From Dermatophagoides farinae (Eukaryota > Arthropoda > Arachnida > Sarcoptiformes > Pyroglyphidae): a stretch of DNA of 64,000 bases. The stretch is taken from the NCBI RefSeq assembly GCF_024713945.1, contig NW_027461523.1:217836-281835 (forward strand). Direction: 5' to 3'. How positions within the stretch are numbered: position 1 is the first letter of the stretch; every line of letters starts with the position of its first letter. The notes under the pieces are model-generated. The model made no database searches. It had not been told where the DNA came from and saw only the letters and a program-made list of their open reading frames with translations. Below are positions 20,126 through 30,612 of the stretch, piece by piece. Made by a program: the position numbers and the translations under genes.

Positions 20126-22300
20126 TTATTGGATGATGCTATCCAAATTTATGTCGGCCTTGGTTTCGAGTTCGACTTCTTTCTTAATTTTCTTTTTAAT
20201 AGGCTGGGCTTCAACCTTTCCTTTCTTTTCGTTCGCTTTTTTTAACTCTCTCTTTTCTTTGGTTTCAATATCTGCGAGTATTTGCTTGACAGAGTTGACC
20301 AGTGTAGTGACTGTCATGAAGTAATTTTGTATATTTAGCTCTTTTATTGTTTCGTCGGTTTCTCCGTATTGTTTGACAGTTTCCTTAAAAAGTTTTTCTG
20401 CAGAGTCTATTTTTTCCTTCAATACCTGAACTTTCTTGCCGGCTTGAGTAAAAAATGCTACTAATTGTTTTACAACTTCGTCAGCATTGTTGTCGATAGC
20501 TGTAAGCTTGTTCAATATCGTACTAAGCGTGTTAGACAGCTCATCAATACGTCCCTTTAAACCTTTAAGATCGATCTTGACTGCAGGTTCCAGATCGAAC
20601 AATTCTTCATGCATCAACAAATCGTCTTGCGCGCCGTTGTTACGCATAATAGTAACCAAATATTCCAACAAACTTATGATTGGTTTCTTTGTAGTTTTAT
20701 ATTCGTAGAATTTATTCAACGTACTCACACGAATACCACTAACGGTTGTTTCATTCAATTCACAGGCTATACGCGTTGAAACAAACAAGAAATTCTTCAA
20801 CCTTTTGAATGTATTTAAAGCTTCACACCCATTTACGAATTTTTCCACTGGCTCGATTAAGGAATTGAATTCGGACTCGAAATTCAGTGCAAAATTGTGG
20901 GCTCTAATTTTAATCTCGTAATTTGGAATTTGCATCAGGCAGTGGACATACTGCTCCGGTCGGTCACACTCAGAAATGTTTCCCCCAGAAGCAACAAAAG
21001 AGTTGATTGCTTCCTTTTCTTCGTAATTTGGAAGAAAAGTAAGTATTGTATTGCAAACTTCAGGGTCGATTATTTCAGGATTTAAATCAATTAACGCTTG
21101 CTTTAAAACGTTCCAATTAAGTTTAGCAAGTTTAGCAGTAGCAATAGACATGTTATGGTGTCTCTTTGGATCTGAAAACAATTTTTTAACAGTAACTTTG
21201 GCTGCTTTTTCTTCTACACTGCTTTTAGTTAATGGATTTGCAAGAACAAAGTCTTGTTTAATTAAGTTTGGGTCAATGACTACTAGGCCAGATATATCTT
21301 CGCGATACATCTGGCTTGCCGCTTCTTCATCGTCGATGGCTTCCCACAACAATTTCTTCAGTCTTGCACGATTGGAAGGTGTTGTTGTTGCCTTGACTAC
21401 TTTTTTTGGCGGAGGAGGTGGGGGAGTTTTTGTTCCAAGCTTGAACTGTTTCTTAGCAAAACCGGCTTTTTTGGCGGTTTTCGTCACCTCCACTTTTTTC
21501 GTTTCAACTTTAGCTTTAGAGAAAGGCAAACCAGCGCTATCTTTTGTTTTTTTCTGCCCACCTGAACCGAGTTTCTTTGTACCACTTAGTAACGTACCAG
21601 TCCCGCCGGTTTGGTGATTTTTCAAATCATCCACAACTAAAGTTCGTTCGAAAAACTCGCGAATGTGCTCTTTATTAAAAATATCAAATCCCATCTTACG
21701 CATCTCCAATATTTCAAACAATGTTTCCGTCACAACATCATCATTAACATTTAGTTTTTTTATTCCTTCCAGAATAACTTTGGTTTTGCGCCGTAACTTG
21801 TTTAGTCGTTCTTTTCTTCTAGTGCGTTCTTTATCGCTTATCTTGATGTTGACCATATCGATTTGTTCTGCAGCTTCAAAGATATCGTTGAATGCTGAGT
21901 TTATGTTTTTCGATTTGTTTGAGGATTCAAATTCGTCAGTTCCATCATTCAATACCTTAGCTGCAGATATTAAAGAGTTAATTTGAGCTGAGGTCATTCT
22001 TGAGCTGTTCGCCCACATTCTTTCGAACTCGCCAAAATTATCCTTCAACGATGCGGTCTCTTTGTCGCCTACAGATTGCATATCCATCTCAAGTATGGCG
22101 TCGAGATTATTTGATATATGACTTGAATCCCTTTTTCCGTCTGCGTAGAACCCGCTATTAAAGATACTCATATTATAGGTTCCTGTCGCGGTTTTCGACA
22201 TTAAACCCCCGTTTCGTTCGAGCAAACGACCGACTTGAGTTAATCTTAAACCATTATAGCCGTCTAAACAAATACAAAAGATTTAGAACTTACTTTGCAT
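20126..22300 (-). CDS. Formin with short FH1 and FH2 domains
   Basis: Actin nucleator of the formin family. Two-exon model: exon 1 is 22294-22300 (ATGCAAA) and exon 2 is 20126-22263, giving 714 residues; a stop lies upstream in frame of that ATG. The N-terminal 280 residues are charged and helical. A six-proline run (PPPPPP, near residue 286) is a minimal FH1. FH2 starts at RLKKLLWEAIDDEEAA with the conserved Trp, and includes LAKLNWNVLKQALIDL and ILTFLPNYEEKEAI, then LNFESEFNSLIEPV. A Lys/Glu-rich coiled tail follows. FH1 this short should bind few profilin-actin units. It is the second FH2 gene in the window; they are not tandem copies, differing strongly in sequence. Confidence 0.85.
22264..22293 (-). 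other. 30-nt intron in the formin gene
   Basis: Minus strand GTAAGT ... GTTTAG, phase 1, immediately after a 7-base first coding exon. Without splicing the frame has no ATG before a stop. Confidence 0.82.
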
Positions 22301-22434
22301 TATTTCTATCGTTGCATTGTTACACTCCAATTAGAATTCTGAAACCGCTGATCTAGTAAAATCCTTTGGTGCAGATTTCACTGAAAGCCTTTATTGATGC
22401 GGTGATCATCTAGAAACAAGCAAAAAATAAAGTC

Positions 22435-22982
22435 TTATTTACAATATGAATCTAAAAATGAATATTTTCGTGGAACATATTTTTTTTGTTCTTTTAACAC
22501 GTTCGCTATTGATGCCTCGCCACAAGGCAGAAACGTCGCAATGTGGTGCATATTTGGTTGAATAGCATTTATAGCTTGAACTGTAGTAGTAATCATAGAT
22601 CTCTCGTCGCGCATGCCCCCCAGATAACCTCCGGCGTTATCTCCAGCTCCTCCTATTCCAAGTCCACTGAATCCGTAGTTCGACTGCTTTTTCAAAAATA
22701 AGTGATGTCCTCTAGTGGTCCAGTCGAAGTCTGAGTCTGGGGTTTCCCTGTCTTTGTGTTCGCTAGGAATAAAGAAAGGGGCATGAAAGTGATGTGAAAC
22801 ACCGTAACATTTACATTTATCTAAAAATTTTTTTTTTTCGACTTACGGTACGAGTTGAAATCGAAAATAGACATTTTTTTAGCATCTTGCACTGGTTTGA
22901 GTCCTACATCTTTTACAACAGCAATAATAGGTACTCTTTCTACATTTTTTATTGTTGTAACGCAACGATCAAGGTTATTCAT
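22435..22982 (-). CDS. Unknown 173-residue protein, two exons
   Basis: Exon 1 is 22847-22982 and exon 2 is 22435-22820, joined by a 26-nt intron. The first ATG is at 22982; exon 1 alone would end in a stop inside the intron. The protein begins MNNLDRCVTTIKNVERVP, has a Cys/His-containing stretch around the splice junction (HKCKCYGVSHHFH), then a Gly-rich segment GFSGLGIGGAGDNAGGYLGG and a basic C-terminus. I do not recognise the family. Its start is 100 bases from the divergently transcribed RNA 5'-triphosphatase gene, so the two probably share a promoter region. Confidence 0.65.
22821..22846 (-). other. 26-nt intron
   Basis: GTAAGT followed by an A11 run, T5 and AG, phase 1. Splicing converts a frame closed by TAG within the intron into one continuous 173-codon frame. 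Confidence 0.82.
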
Positions 22983-23082
22983 GAATCTGCACCGGTGCAA
23001 ATGCGACGCCAGACATGTTCCATATTTTTCGAAATGAAATATACTAAATACATAATTGATTTTTTTTATTTTAAATTTCTAT

Positions 23083-23829
23083 ATGTTACCTGATAAATAT
23101 AAAAATTATGCATTGCCGCCTTATTACCTTTTGGCGAAGTTTAATTTAGAAGAGGTGACGTATTGTTTTTCTATTATCTGCACAAAATGTCCTTTGCACC
23201 AACATTTTTTTAAATATCTACAGTTCACTGATCTAGATATTGTCGAACCTGAAAATCTTGAAGAATTATGCGAAAAAACCTCTTCCGACCCTACAGAGGT
23301 GATGCCTGATCGCTTTACTCCTGAGCGACTAGTAGAAAACCTAAACTCCGATTTAACACTTAAATACGTTGTTAATCTCTGTAGCACCACTCGATACTAT
23401 TCACCAAAAAGATTTCCAAAAACTTTAGATTACCGTTATAACAATTTAAATTTTTATTTTGGACATACAACAGATCAAATTTTGCGAACGGTGAACGATA
23501 TCAGAAGTAAACTACGCAATCAAGCTTTAGAATACAAAAATTTCAAAGACGGAAGTGAAAAAGTGCCTGCCATACTAATTCATTGTACACACGGAATTAA
23601 TCGAACGGCTTTATTTTTTTACTTATTAATAAAAAACAATTACAAAGACGCTGGGGCTCTGTTTAAGTCATTTAGGGGGTATTATCCTACCAAACACCTT
23701 AAAATAAAAGAAAATTTAGACAAATATTTGCCCGGCGTCAACTCTGAACTGCCAGATCTGGAATTTGAAGTAATTAAAAAACCTCCTTTTTGTATAAAAG
23801 AATTTGTGAAAATCGGATATAGTTTGTGA
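23083..23829 (+). CDS. mRNA-capping RNA 5'-triphosphatase (cysteine phosphatase type)
   Basis: Removes the gamma phosphate from nascent RNA 5' ends before capping, or acts as a PIR1/DUSP11-type RNA phosphatase. 248 residues from the ATG at 23083. The catalytic P-loop is HCTHGINRT (residues 167-175) with Cys168 and Arg174, identical in form to the HCTHGFNRT of animal and plant capping enzymes. Upstream, FTPERLVENLNSDLTLKYVV and the NLCSTTRYY string match the capping-enzyme segment ending in LTNTSRFYD. There is no guanylyltransferase domain: the protein stops about 75 residues after the P-loop, so the guanylyltransferase must be a separate gene. The enzyme is of the metazoan/plant type rather than the fungal metal-dependent tunnel type. 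Confidence 0.82.
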   Translation: MLPDKYKNYALPPYYLLAKFNLEEVTYCFSIICTKCPLHQHFFKYLQFTDLDIVEPENLEELCEKTSSDPTEVMPDRFTPERLVENLNSDLTLKYVVNLCSTTRYYSPKRFPKTLDYRYNNLNFYFGHTTDQILRTVNDIRSKLRNQALEYKNFKDGSEKVPAILIHCTHGINRTALFFYLLIKNNYKDAGALFKSFRGYYPTKHLKIKENLDKYLPGVNSELPDLEFEVIKKPPFCIKEFVKIGYSL

Positions 23830-24007
23830 ATTTTAACTGCAACCTTTTTGTAGTGAAATGGGCTTCAGACAAGCTTTTATGACTATTTATAGAGAGCCCA
23901 CCATAATGTGGCCTAGTTAAAATATAAATTGTTTCGGCGTTGCTTAACAGATTTGTTTAAGTGTTTTGTCTATATTAAAAAAATTAATAAGAACCGAAAT
24001 ATCGAAA

Positions 24008-24376
24008 ATGTCTGAAAGGGTAGTTTGCAGAAGACAAAGCACTTACAACACTGCGTCAAACAAAAGACGTTTCGTAAGAACTCCAGGAAACCGACTTGTA
24101 TACCAAAAGGTTCCAAAAACCGTCGGTGTCCCTCGTTGTGCCATCTCCAAGGCTATCCTTAACGGTTTACCAACTTGCAGTGGACGCAAATTACGAGCTG
24201 CTTCCAAGCACCAACGCCGTATCAGCCGTCCTTACGGAGGTTGTTTATCGCACAAAGTTGTTCGAGAAAAAATCATGAGAGCGTTTTTATACGAAGAAAA
24301 GAAATGTGTTGTTGCAGTTTTAAAGGAACAAGCTAAGAAAAACAAGCAGTCTGGTAAAGACTCCAAGGCTAATTAG
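24008..24376 (+). CDS. RPL34: Large-subunit ribosomal protein eL34
   Basis: 122 residues from the ATG at 24008; the frame is open further upstream but the family start is MSERVVCRRQ. Characteristic strings are RRQSTYNTASNKRRFVRTPG, near the RRxSYNTxSNKxRxxRTPGN of other eL34, and SRPYGGCLSHKVVREKIMRAFLYEE. Of the Cys pairs that can bind zinc in other eL34 proteins, one (GLPTCSGRKL) is reduced to a single Cys and the other is CLSHK, so zinc binding is probably lost. No intron. Confidence 0.95.
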   Translation: MSERVVCRRQSTYNTASNKRRFVRTPGNRLVYQKVPKTVGVPRCAISKAILNGLPTCSGRKLRAASKHQRRISRPYGGCLSHKVVREKIMRAFLYEEKKCVVAVLKEQAKKNKQSGKDSKAN

Positions 24377-24532
24377 ACTTGCTAAGCTTTGTTCTTGAAT
24401 TATCGTAAACCTAAAGCCAACCACTTTGCTTAGATCTATTTCACTTTATCACGTCAATGTAATAAAACTGTCCAAATTTTGATTTATAAATTTTTTATTT
24501 AGGATTTTATAAGATAAATATTGAAACGATTA

Positions 24533-25894
24533 ATGGAAGATTCTAAAACATGTAATTTAAAATTTCCACTGCAGTTATCTATTTTAGTAAATGATTTGAC
24601 CAAGTGTGGGCAACTTTACTCTGACGAGCTGGCCAAAAGCCAGTACACAAAATTGCTGTTTTTTAAAAAATTTAAAGCTCCACTCGAACTTGCCCGCAGA
24701 GCTGGTTACAATGTACACTTGAAAGATGATTCCAATAGCCAGCTGAGCCAGTTTGTCAGCATTCTCAATTCTAACGAAAAACAGAACGAAATTAACCTAG
24801 AAAGCGAGTCAGACGCGAAAGCAATCACCACTGTCGATTACGATAATCGAAAACTGTTCACTCATGCTAAAGAGGTTTTTGAAAAAAATTTGTCCTTTGA
24901 GAAAAACAGAATTCTCAGCCAGCCTCTCGCAAATTTGGCGCGATCGCGAGAAATTCCCCCTGACGTGGCAAAAAAAATCAGATATTTCAAAACAAGTTGG
25001 AAACTAAAGTACATTATCAATTCTCACACCGAATGGGTGAGCACCCTTCTATGTCATCCGAACAACAATTTGTTTTTCTCAGGCTCCAAAGACAGCTTGA
25101 TAAAGATTTGGGACATTGTAACTGGAAAGCTTCAATTAACGTTGACGGGTCACGCGCAGTCGATAAACTGTTTAAGTTACATCAACTCTTCAAACACGTT
25201 GGTGTCTGGAAGCGATGATGGCGACGGTCGGGTGTGGGACTTGAATAACAACTTATCAATACGTAATCTGCACGGGCATTTAGCTCCAATTTACTGTATG
25301 AGCTACCAGCCAGACTTAAATGTTATCATTACTGGAAGTCGAGACAAAACCATTCGTTTGTGGGATTTGCGATGCAAAGACAGCGTTATTAAATACAGTG
25401 ACAGCAAAAACGCCGTTTTAAGTCTTGCCACCAACGCGTTTCAACCCAACATAATTAGTGGCGACCAAGACGGTTTTATCAGGTTTTGGGATTTGAGAAA
25501 GCCAAACTACACAAAGACCTTAACACAACACGTACGTCCAGTCATTTCTATAATAAGCGTCCCTACCCGTAAACAATTTGTTTCGCTCGGCGCTGACGCG
25601 TGCAAGCAATGGGATCTGATCGACGGATCCTTCATAAGAAATCTCGATCGGCCCTCGACTAAACATAATCTGCTGCAGTTGTACAACGACTCAAGGCTTT
25701 TTGGGTTCGGAGAAAACGGCATAACGACTGACTGGGACCTTGACAAAGGAAACATTGTCAACGAATTCAAGTGTTTCAACAGAGAAGCCAACGATGATGC
25801 GAATGCAATCATCTCTGCATGCTTTGACTTAACTTCGAACATAATGGTAACCGGCCACCGCGATAATAAAATACGAATATGGAACAAAAAATAA
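24533..25894 (+). CDS. PLRG1: PLRG1/Prp46, WD40 spliceosome protein
   Basis: Core component of the Prp19-associated (NTC) complex needed for spliceosome activation. 453 residues from the ATG at 24533. The N-terminal 150 residues are helical. Seven WD40 blades follow, beginning WKLKYIINSHTEWVSTLLCH, the PLRG1 entry motif (WKLYRVISGHLGWVR), with IKIWDIVTGKLQLTLTGH in blade 1, LHGHLAPIYCM in blade 3 and CKQWDLIDGSFIRNL near the end, where human has IKQWKFPDGSFIQNL. The last repeat ends IRIWNKK without the usual acidic tail. Its presence with U2AF2 fits a genome that still splices. Confidence 0.88.
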   Translation: MEDSKTCNLKFPLQLSILVNDLTKCGQLYSDELAKSQYTKLLFFKKFKAPLELARRAGYNVHLKDDSNSQLSQFVSILNSNEKQNEINLESESDAKAITTVDYDNRKLFTHAKEVFEKNLSFEKNRILSQPLANLARSREIPPDVAKKIRYFKTSWKLKYIINSHTEWVSTLLCHPNNNLFFSGSKDSLIKIWDIVTGKLQLTLTGHAQSINCLSYINSSNTLVSGSDDGDGRVWDLNNNLSIRNLHGHLAPIYCMSYQPDLNVIITGSRDKTIRLWDLRCKDSVIKYSDSKNAVLSLATNAFQPNIISGDQDGFIRFWDLRKPNYTKTLTQHVRPVISIISVPTRKQFVSLGADACKQWDLIDGSFIRNLDRPSTKHNLLQLYNDSRLFGFGENGITTDWDLDKGNIVNEFKCFNREANDDANAIISACFDLTSNIMVTGHRDNKIRIWNKK

Positions 25895-26091
25895 CTGTAT
25901 TAGAACATCAGACTTAAGGCTCTAGGTTTTCAGCATGGAACGTCAGGCCTATCATTGAATTCATCATGTGCTAAGTAGAGAAGTCATAAAATAAAAAATT
26001 TATTTAAAACAAAAAAATTCATTTGCAGTTTAAACGTCTTGTTTTTTCTTGCGACGATTTTTAACTATTTTTTTTGGCTAATAAAAAATGT

Positions 26092-27676
26092 TCAACGATT
26101 TAAACATACTTTTTTACTTGTAAATAACTTCTTTTGATTGCCTTTTTGTCTAGTGTTAGAGTTGACTTTTATATAATTATTTTCGTTATTTATCTAGTGC
26201 AATAGCTATCTATATTCAACTTACATTATCTAAATTATTATTTTTTTGCTTTTCTATATCTTCGTTGAAGCTACCACTTTGGTTAAGTTCAGTGCAAAGT
26301 ACGCCTAACTGAGGAGACATATTATACGTATTTGTGTTTCTGTAAGCGTCTGAATACATGTCAGTTAACTTATCCGTGTCGCAATTGTTAGGGGAAATAT
26401 CAGTTTTGGCCAATTCAGAATCTGTGAACTCAGTGCTGGTAAAATAATATTCATCGTCTGTTTTGAATTTCTTTACGTAATTCAGAGGAACATTAGAATT
26501 AGTTTGGGCATAACGCTTCTTGAAACCAAATAATTTGCTCAGCAACGTCTGCAAAACAGAAATTTTTTCAGCAGGCTGGGAAATTGGAAAAGCTGAAGAG
26601 GCTGGAGTAATATTGCAACTGTCGCACCCGCAACTGCTAAATGACCTGAGATACTGATTGGATTCTTCCAACTCCTTTTCTAAAGGTTTTTGGATTTGCA
26701 AGACAAGTTCTTTGTACTCTTCTAGTTGTTTGATCTTACGCTCGAATTGTAGTTTATATTCGTCGCGTTGTGCGACGACGTTTGAATGGTTGATAGTGAG
26801 TTCTTTCAACGCTAAGTTCAAAGAAGCGATTTGCTCAGACTTTGTATTTAATTCGACCTTTAAGCCTGCGTTCAGTTCGACGTAATCAGAGTTTTGTTTA
26901 TCCAAGTCTAAAACGTTTAAGCAAAGTTTATCAATTCTGGCGGTTATGCCGTTTATGTCTTGATTTAGATTTTCTGACGCTGGAAGGTCTAAAAAGGTAT
27001 GGAGCTTTTGCTTCAATTGCTTGAAAGCAGAAATCTGTTCAAACTGATCCTGGGAAAGTGATTCAAGCTTCTTGTAACATTCTTGCTGTTTGACAAGCTT
27101 GGCGTCCAAGTCAGCGATTTCTTGTAATAAATGCGCCCTCTGTTCGCTGTGAACTGCTTGTTCGTCATCGATTTTTTTTCGTAGCAAGGCAATTTCTGTG
27201 TTGTAGTCTTCATTTATTTTTTCCAATACAAAAGTCAAAAATCTATTCGAACAATCGAACAATGAGATAAAATCATCTTTGGATAAAAATTTAGATTCAC
27301 TCAAATTTGACAACTTTGAAAAAAGTTTTTCAAACTCGACATCAATACCGGCCTTGTCCTTCAAAAATTTACTGTTAAACACAGCCTTGACTAGTTCGTT
27401 TACTTTACCAAAAATGTAATAAAGCAGTTCTTTAGAGTCAGTGTTTTCGTCAGATAAAGTCTTTATTTTGTTTTGCAAGCTTTTTTCTGTCGCCTCGTGA
27501 CTTGATATCGAGGCTTTAGCATTGTTCAGCTCTTCGCTCAACGCTAAAAACTCTTCCCTTGTGTGAGAAGCTAGCAAAGCGGCTTTCAGTTCTTGAATCG
27601 TTTTGATAGAGTCATCAATGGTGTTTCTCAATGCTCTAATTGTCATTGATTCCGTCAGACTTAGTTCTTCGTTCAT
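26092..27676 (-). CDS. Coiled-coil protein, two exons, function unknown
   Basis: Exon 1 is 26225-27676 and exon 2 is 26092-26193, giving 517 residues. Residues 1-330 are an almost continuous coiled coil with heptad-like Leu/Ala spacing (IRALRNTIDDSIKTIQELKA and following), broken near residue 100. A CGCDSC cysteine cluster follows near residue 350, then a Ser/Asn-rich acidic linker. The second exon adds 33 residues with a basic end (RQKGNQKKLFTSKK). Without the splice, exon 1 ends at TGA three codons into the intron. A scaffold or tether role is possible, but no family was recognised. Confidence 0.65.
26194..26224 (-). other. 31-nt intron
   Basis: GTAAGT ... CACTAG, phase 0. It contains the TGA that otherwise ends the coiled-coil frame; the 3' exon is open for 33 codons. 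Confidence 0.7.
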
Positions 27677-27827
27677 TGCATTGTTTTCAAAAAACGATTT
27701 TATCAGAGTTTAGGATAGTAAAAGGCGTAAGTGTATACTCTATTATTGTAGATTTACTGTTGATGAATTGAGTCTTAATGTTTTTATAATCGCAATGAAT
27801 TTAATTAAAAATAAATTAATTGATTAT

Positions 27828-29153
27828 TTATAGAAAATGAAAATTTGACTCATAATTTAGCTGACTGCTCAGAAACTTGTAAGTCATCAGTTCGTCTTCT
27901 TCTCTTAAAATGAAGAAGTTGTCTACAGTTTGATCACACTGCAACATTCGTGAACAAAACGTTTCTTTTTCGTAAGGCAGCTCAAAATGGATTTTTGCGT
28001 CGAGCTTATCCACGCTTATACAACGAAATAAAACGTCTGAACTCACAATACTTATATCTTTTTGGTCCATATAATAACAGAAAGAAATTAATCTTCTGTA
28101 ATAATTGTTTTTCCCTGTTAACAAATAACATTTTTCTTTTAAATTGTCAAAAAGCAGATAAATTAATTTTGCTGTGTAAAAGTCATTTTCAAATATAATT
28201 TTGGAAGCGCTGAAATCAGCGCATATGTTGATTATTTTTATCAATAACAAGAGTATAACCAATTTTGCTGGAAAGTCTGCCCACTTAGTAAAAGCAGCAT
28301 CGCCTTGCAGCATCGACTTTAGAGCTAAACCATTTTGAACTAATTTTTCTGTATGTGCCTCGAGCCTTTTAGAGCCAAAAACTGAAAACATGATCAAAAT
28401 AAGTTTTTCCAAAGTCAATTCAGTTTTTGTACTGATTACGAACACGTGTGATTTGAATCGAAACTTAAAAGACAGATTAACAATATTCGGTAAATCAACA
28501 TACTGAACCCTATACTCAGGACACATGAGGAGAACCTCCTTAATATCGATAATTTCGCCGGGAGTTCCAGATTCAAATTCAAAATAAAAACATTTCATTG
28601 TGTTTTCGCCGCGCATTCTGTCTTCATTTTGAAAGTCCAATGTGTTTAAAAGACACGATAAATTTTTCACTGAAACCCAAAAGTTTAAAAAGATTAACTT
28701 TGGAAACAAAGAAAGCGAACTGACGAAACGTTTAAACGCAGTGTTTTGCTTACCTGGCGACAGAGTGAAGCTGGTATCAGTTTCTGTGCACAGTATGGCG
28801 TGTAAATATTTTATACTAAAAGCAGTTCTTTTTTTAATAAGTTCGAGAAATGAATAAAAACTGTTGTATGTAAAAACCATGATTGTTGGGTTTAAACTTG
28901 TGAATGTTTTTATAAGTTCATCAACTGTAACGCTCTGTCCAATGTAAAAGACGTCGTAATTGAGACCATGTTTTTTCAGAGTTTTCAACAATGATTTTGT
29001 TTGTGCAATGCAATGTTCTAAAGAACTACATAAAACACAAATGGATAAATTTAGCGATAGCTGCGGGGATTCTAGCTCGCGCGAGGCGAAATGGTTTTTA
29101 ATTTTATTTTTGTTTTCTTTCTGAAGTATCTGTGCAACTAAATCTGATAACAT
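27828..29153 (-). CDS. Eroded DEAD-box helicase-like protein
   Basis: 441 residues from the ATG at 29153; the frame stays open about 17 codons further upstream without an ATG, so a 5' exon is possible. The order of secondary-structure-like blocks follows a DEAD-box helicase: a motif Ia-like strand SICVLCSSLEHCIAQ (compare LVLVPTKELARQ), VFTYNSFYSFL where motif Ib lies, HAILCTETD in place of VVDEAD, and KLIFLNFWVSVKNL in place of the SAT motif. A second domain has KIIFENDFYTAKLIYLL and DISIVSSDVLF, compare ATD of motif V. The pattern is closest to Dbp9/DDX56. Walker A and the catalytic DEAD are absent, so ATPase activity is unlikely. The identification rests on weak similarity. Confidence 0.4.
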   Translation of the reverse strand: MLSDLVAQILQKENKNKIKNHFASRELESPQLSLNLSICVLCSSLEHCIAQTKSLLKTLKKHGLNYDVFYIGQSVTVDELIKTFTSLNPTIMVFTYNSFYSFLELIKKRTAFSIKYLHAILCTETDTSFTLSPGKQNTAFKRFVSSLSLFPKLIFLNFWVSVKNLSCLLNTLDFQNEDRMRGENTMKCFYFEFESGTPGEIIDIKEVLLMCPEYRVQYVDLPNIVNLSFKFRFKSHVFVISTKTELTLEKLILIMFSVFGSKRLEAHTEKLVQNGLALKSMLQGDAAFTKWADFPAKLVILLLLIKIINICADFSASKIIFENDFYTAKLIYLLFDNLKEKCYLLTGKNNYYRRLISFCYYMDQKDISIVSSDVLFRCISVDKLDAKIHFELPYEKETFCSRMLQCDQTVDNFFILREEDELMTYKFLSSQLNYESNFHFL

Positions 29154-29427
29154 CTGTAGCCGCAAATTACTATCAATAATCCTGCAAACAGAGCCTAAAA
29201 TCTATACGCTAAACTTTGTACGTACATGTTGTATTGATTATTTTATCATAATTCATTAATGCAATTATCTAAACTGTGCGTGGAAATCTACTCTACTAAA
29301 ATTTTGTCATCTTCGTTTTTTTTCTTAATTTATATTCCTATTAAAATAAAAACTAATTTACTTAGAATAGCAGAAATTAAGTAGCAAAACTAGTTTATTT
29401 TTGCATAGCTTGGCACAAAGTATTGCA

Positions 29428-30460
29428 CTAAGCCAACTTACTCAACACTTGACAATAGTAAAGATGAATGTGATCTAAAAGCTCAATCAGAGAATACTAA
29501 AAAAATTTTTTTTTTTAAACTTACTTTAATTTGTAAAGAGTCGCATCGTTTTTGTGCTTCTTTCTGACATAAAATTTTTTTTGCTGTAGTTAAAATTTGG
29601 CTTTTTTGTTGTTTCAACTCGTTGAGCAACAGATTGAGTTGATCAAAGTCTATATTTCGAATTTCGTTTATGCCTCGGAGAAAATCGAATTTGTGATTTT
29701 CAGCATCGTCTGTCTTAAACGAGTCTTGGTTTAACAGTTCTTTTAATTTAGTAAGTAACTTTTCGTGTGTAGGATTACCTAAAAGCAGATTTTTATGTGT
29801 CTCTTGGCCGTTTAGTGAAAATTCTCTAATTGCGACAAAAAAAGCGCCAGCCTGAAATAAGCAGTAATCCAGCAGCTGAGGTAAGCATTTTACATTTCCA
29901 TTAAGTGCTTGTTCCAAAAATCCGCAAAACTGAGGATCAAGAATATGTTTTTTTTTAAATGAATCAATTATCTGAAAACACTTGTTCGACAGCTCAAGTA
30001 TCGTCTTATTTACTTTGAGAAATGCCATGAATAATTGAACACCTAACTGATAACGTAACAATAATTGCTGTTTGTTCCCAACTAACTGACATATCAATGT
30101 ATGGACAAGCGCTAGCCATTGAGACATGGCTTTTAATCCATATGAATATTCAAAAGCATTTTTAAACAAAAATAAGTGCTGGTCAATATAATCAACAGAA
30201 AAATATATAATAGCTTCGTTTTCAAATGTTTCACTTCCACTGTCAATAATTTCTTCGACTGTTGATAGATACATTTTAAACTGAGAATGATCAGAAATAA
30301 ATAAAGCTGTTAAACGCAATAAATGAACACGATATTGATAAATATTAGACTTTTCTAAAAATAGTTGCATCGATTCGTCGAAACTACTAGCCTTAGACAA
30401 CGATGTTAAAGAACATATATATTTAGACAAGTAGCCTTTCAAATGATCGATTTCAGCCAT
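29428..30460 (-). CDS. Helical unknown protein, two exons
   Basis: Exon 1 is 29525-30460 and exon 2 is 29428-29496, giving 334 residues. The protein is almost entirely helical with amphipathic repeats, like TPR/PCI-type scaffolds (for example LRYQLGVQLFMAFLKVNKTI), and has no clear motif. The short 3' exon encodes YSLIELLDHIHLYYCQVLSK then stops. A second GTAAGT at 29436-29441 lies within this exon, so the last few residues are uncertain. It is divergent from IWS1 with about 150 bases between starts. Confidence 0.65.
29497..29524 (-). other. 28-nt intron
   Basis: GTAAGT, A-run, T-run, TTTAG; phase 0. Reading through it gives a Lys/Phe tail and stop; splicing gives a 22-residue helical C-terminus. 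Confidence 0.82.
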
Positions 30461-30612
30461 TTCGCGTGAATAACAATATTTATTTTTCTACAGAAAAAAA
30501 ATAACAGTAATAGTTAGAATAAAAAAACATACATAACGGTTAAAAAGTTTTGCTCTCGTTGTTGTTACAAAAATCTAGTTGTCGATTTGTGTTGATTTTA
30601 TTATGCTATAGC

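Noticed and set aside
21051-21617. 188-codon plus-strand ORF opposite the formin
   Set aside because: Antisense shadow of a formin exon rich in Lys and Pro codons; no independent protein features.
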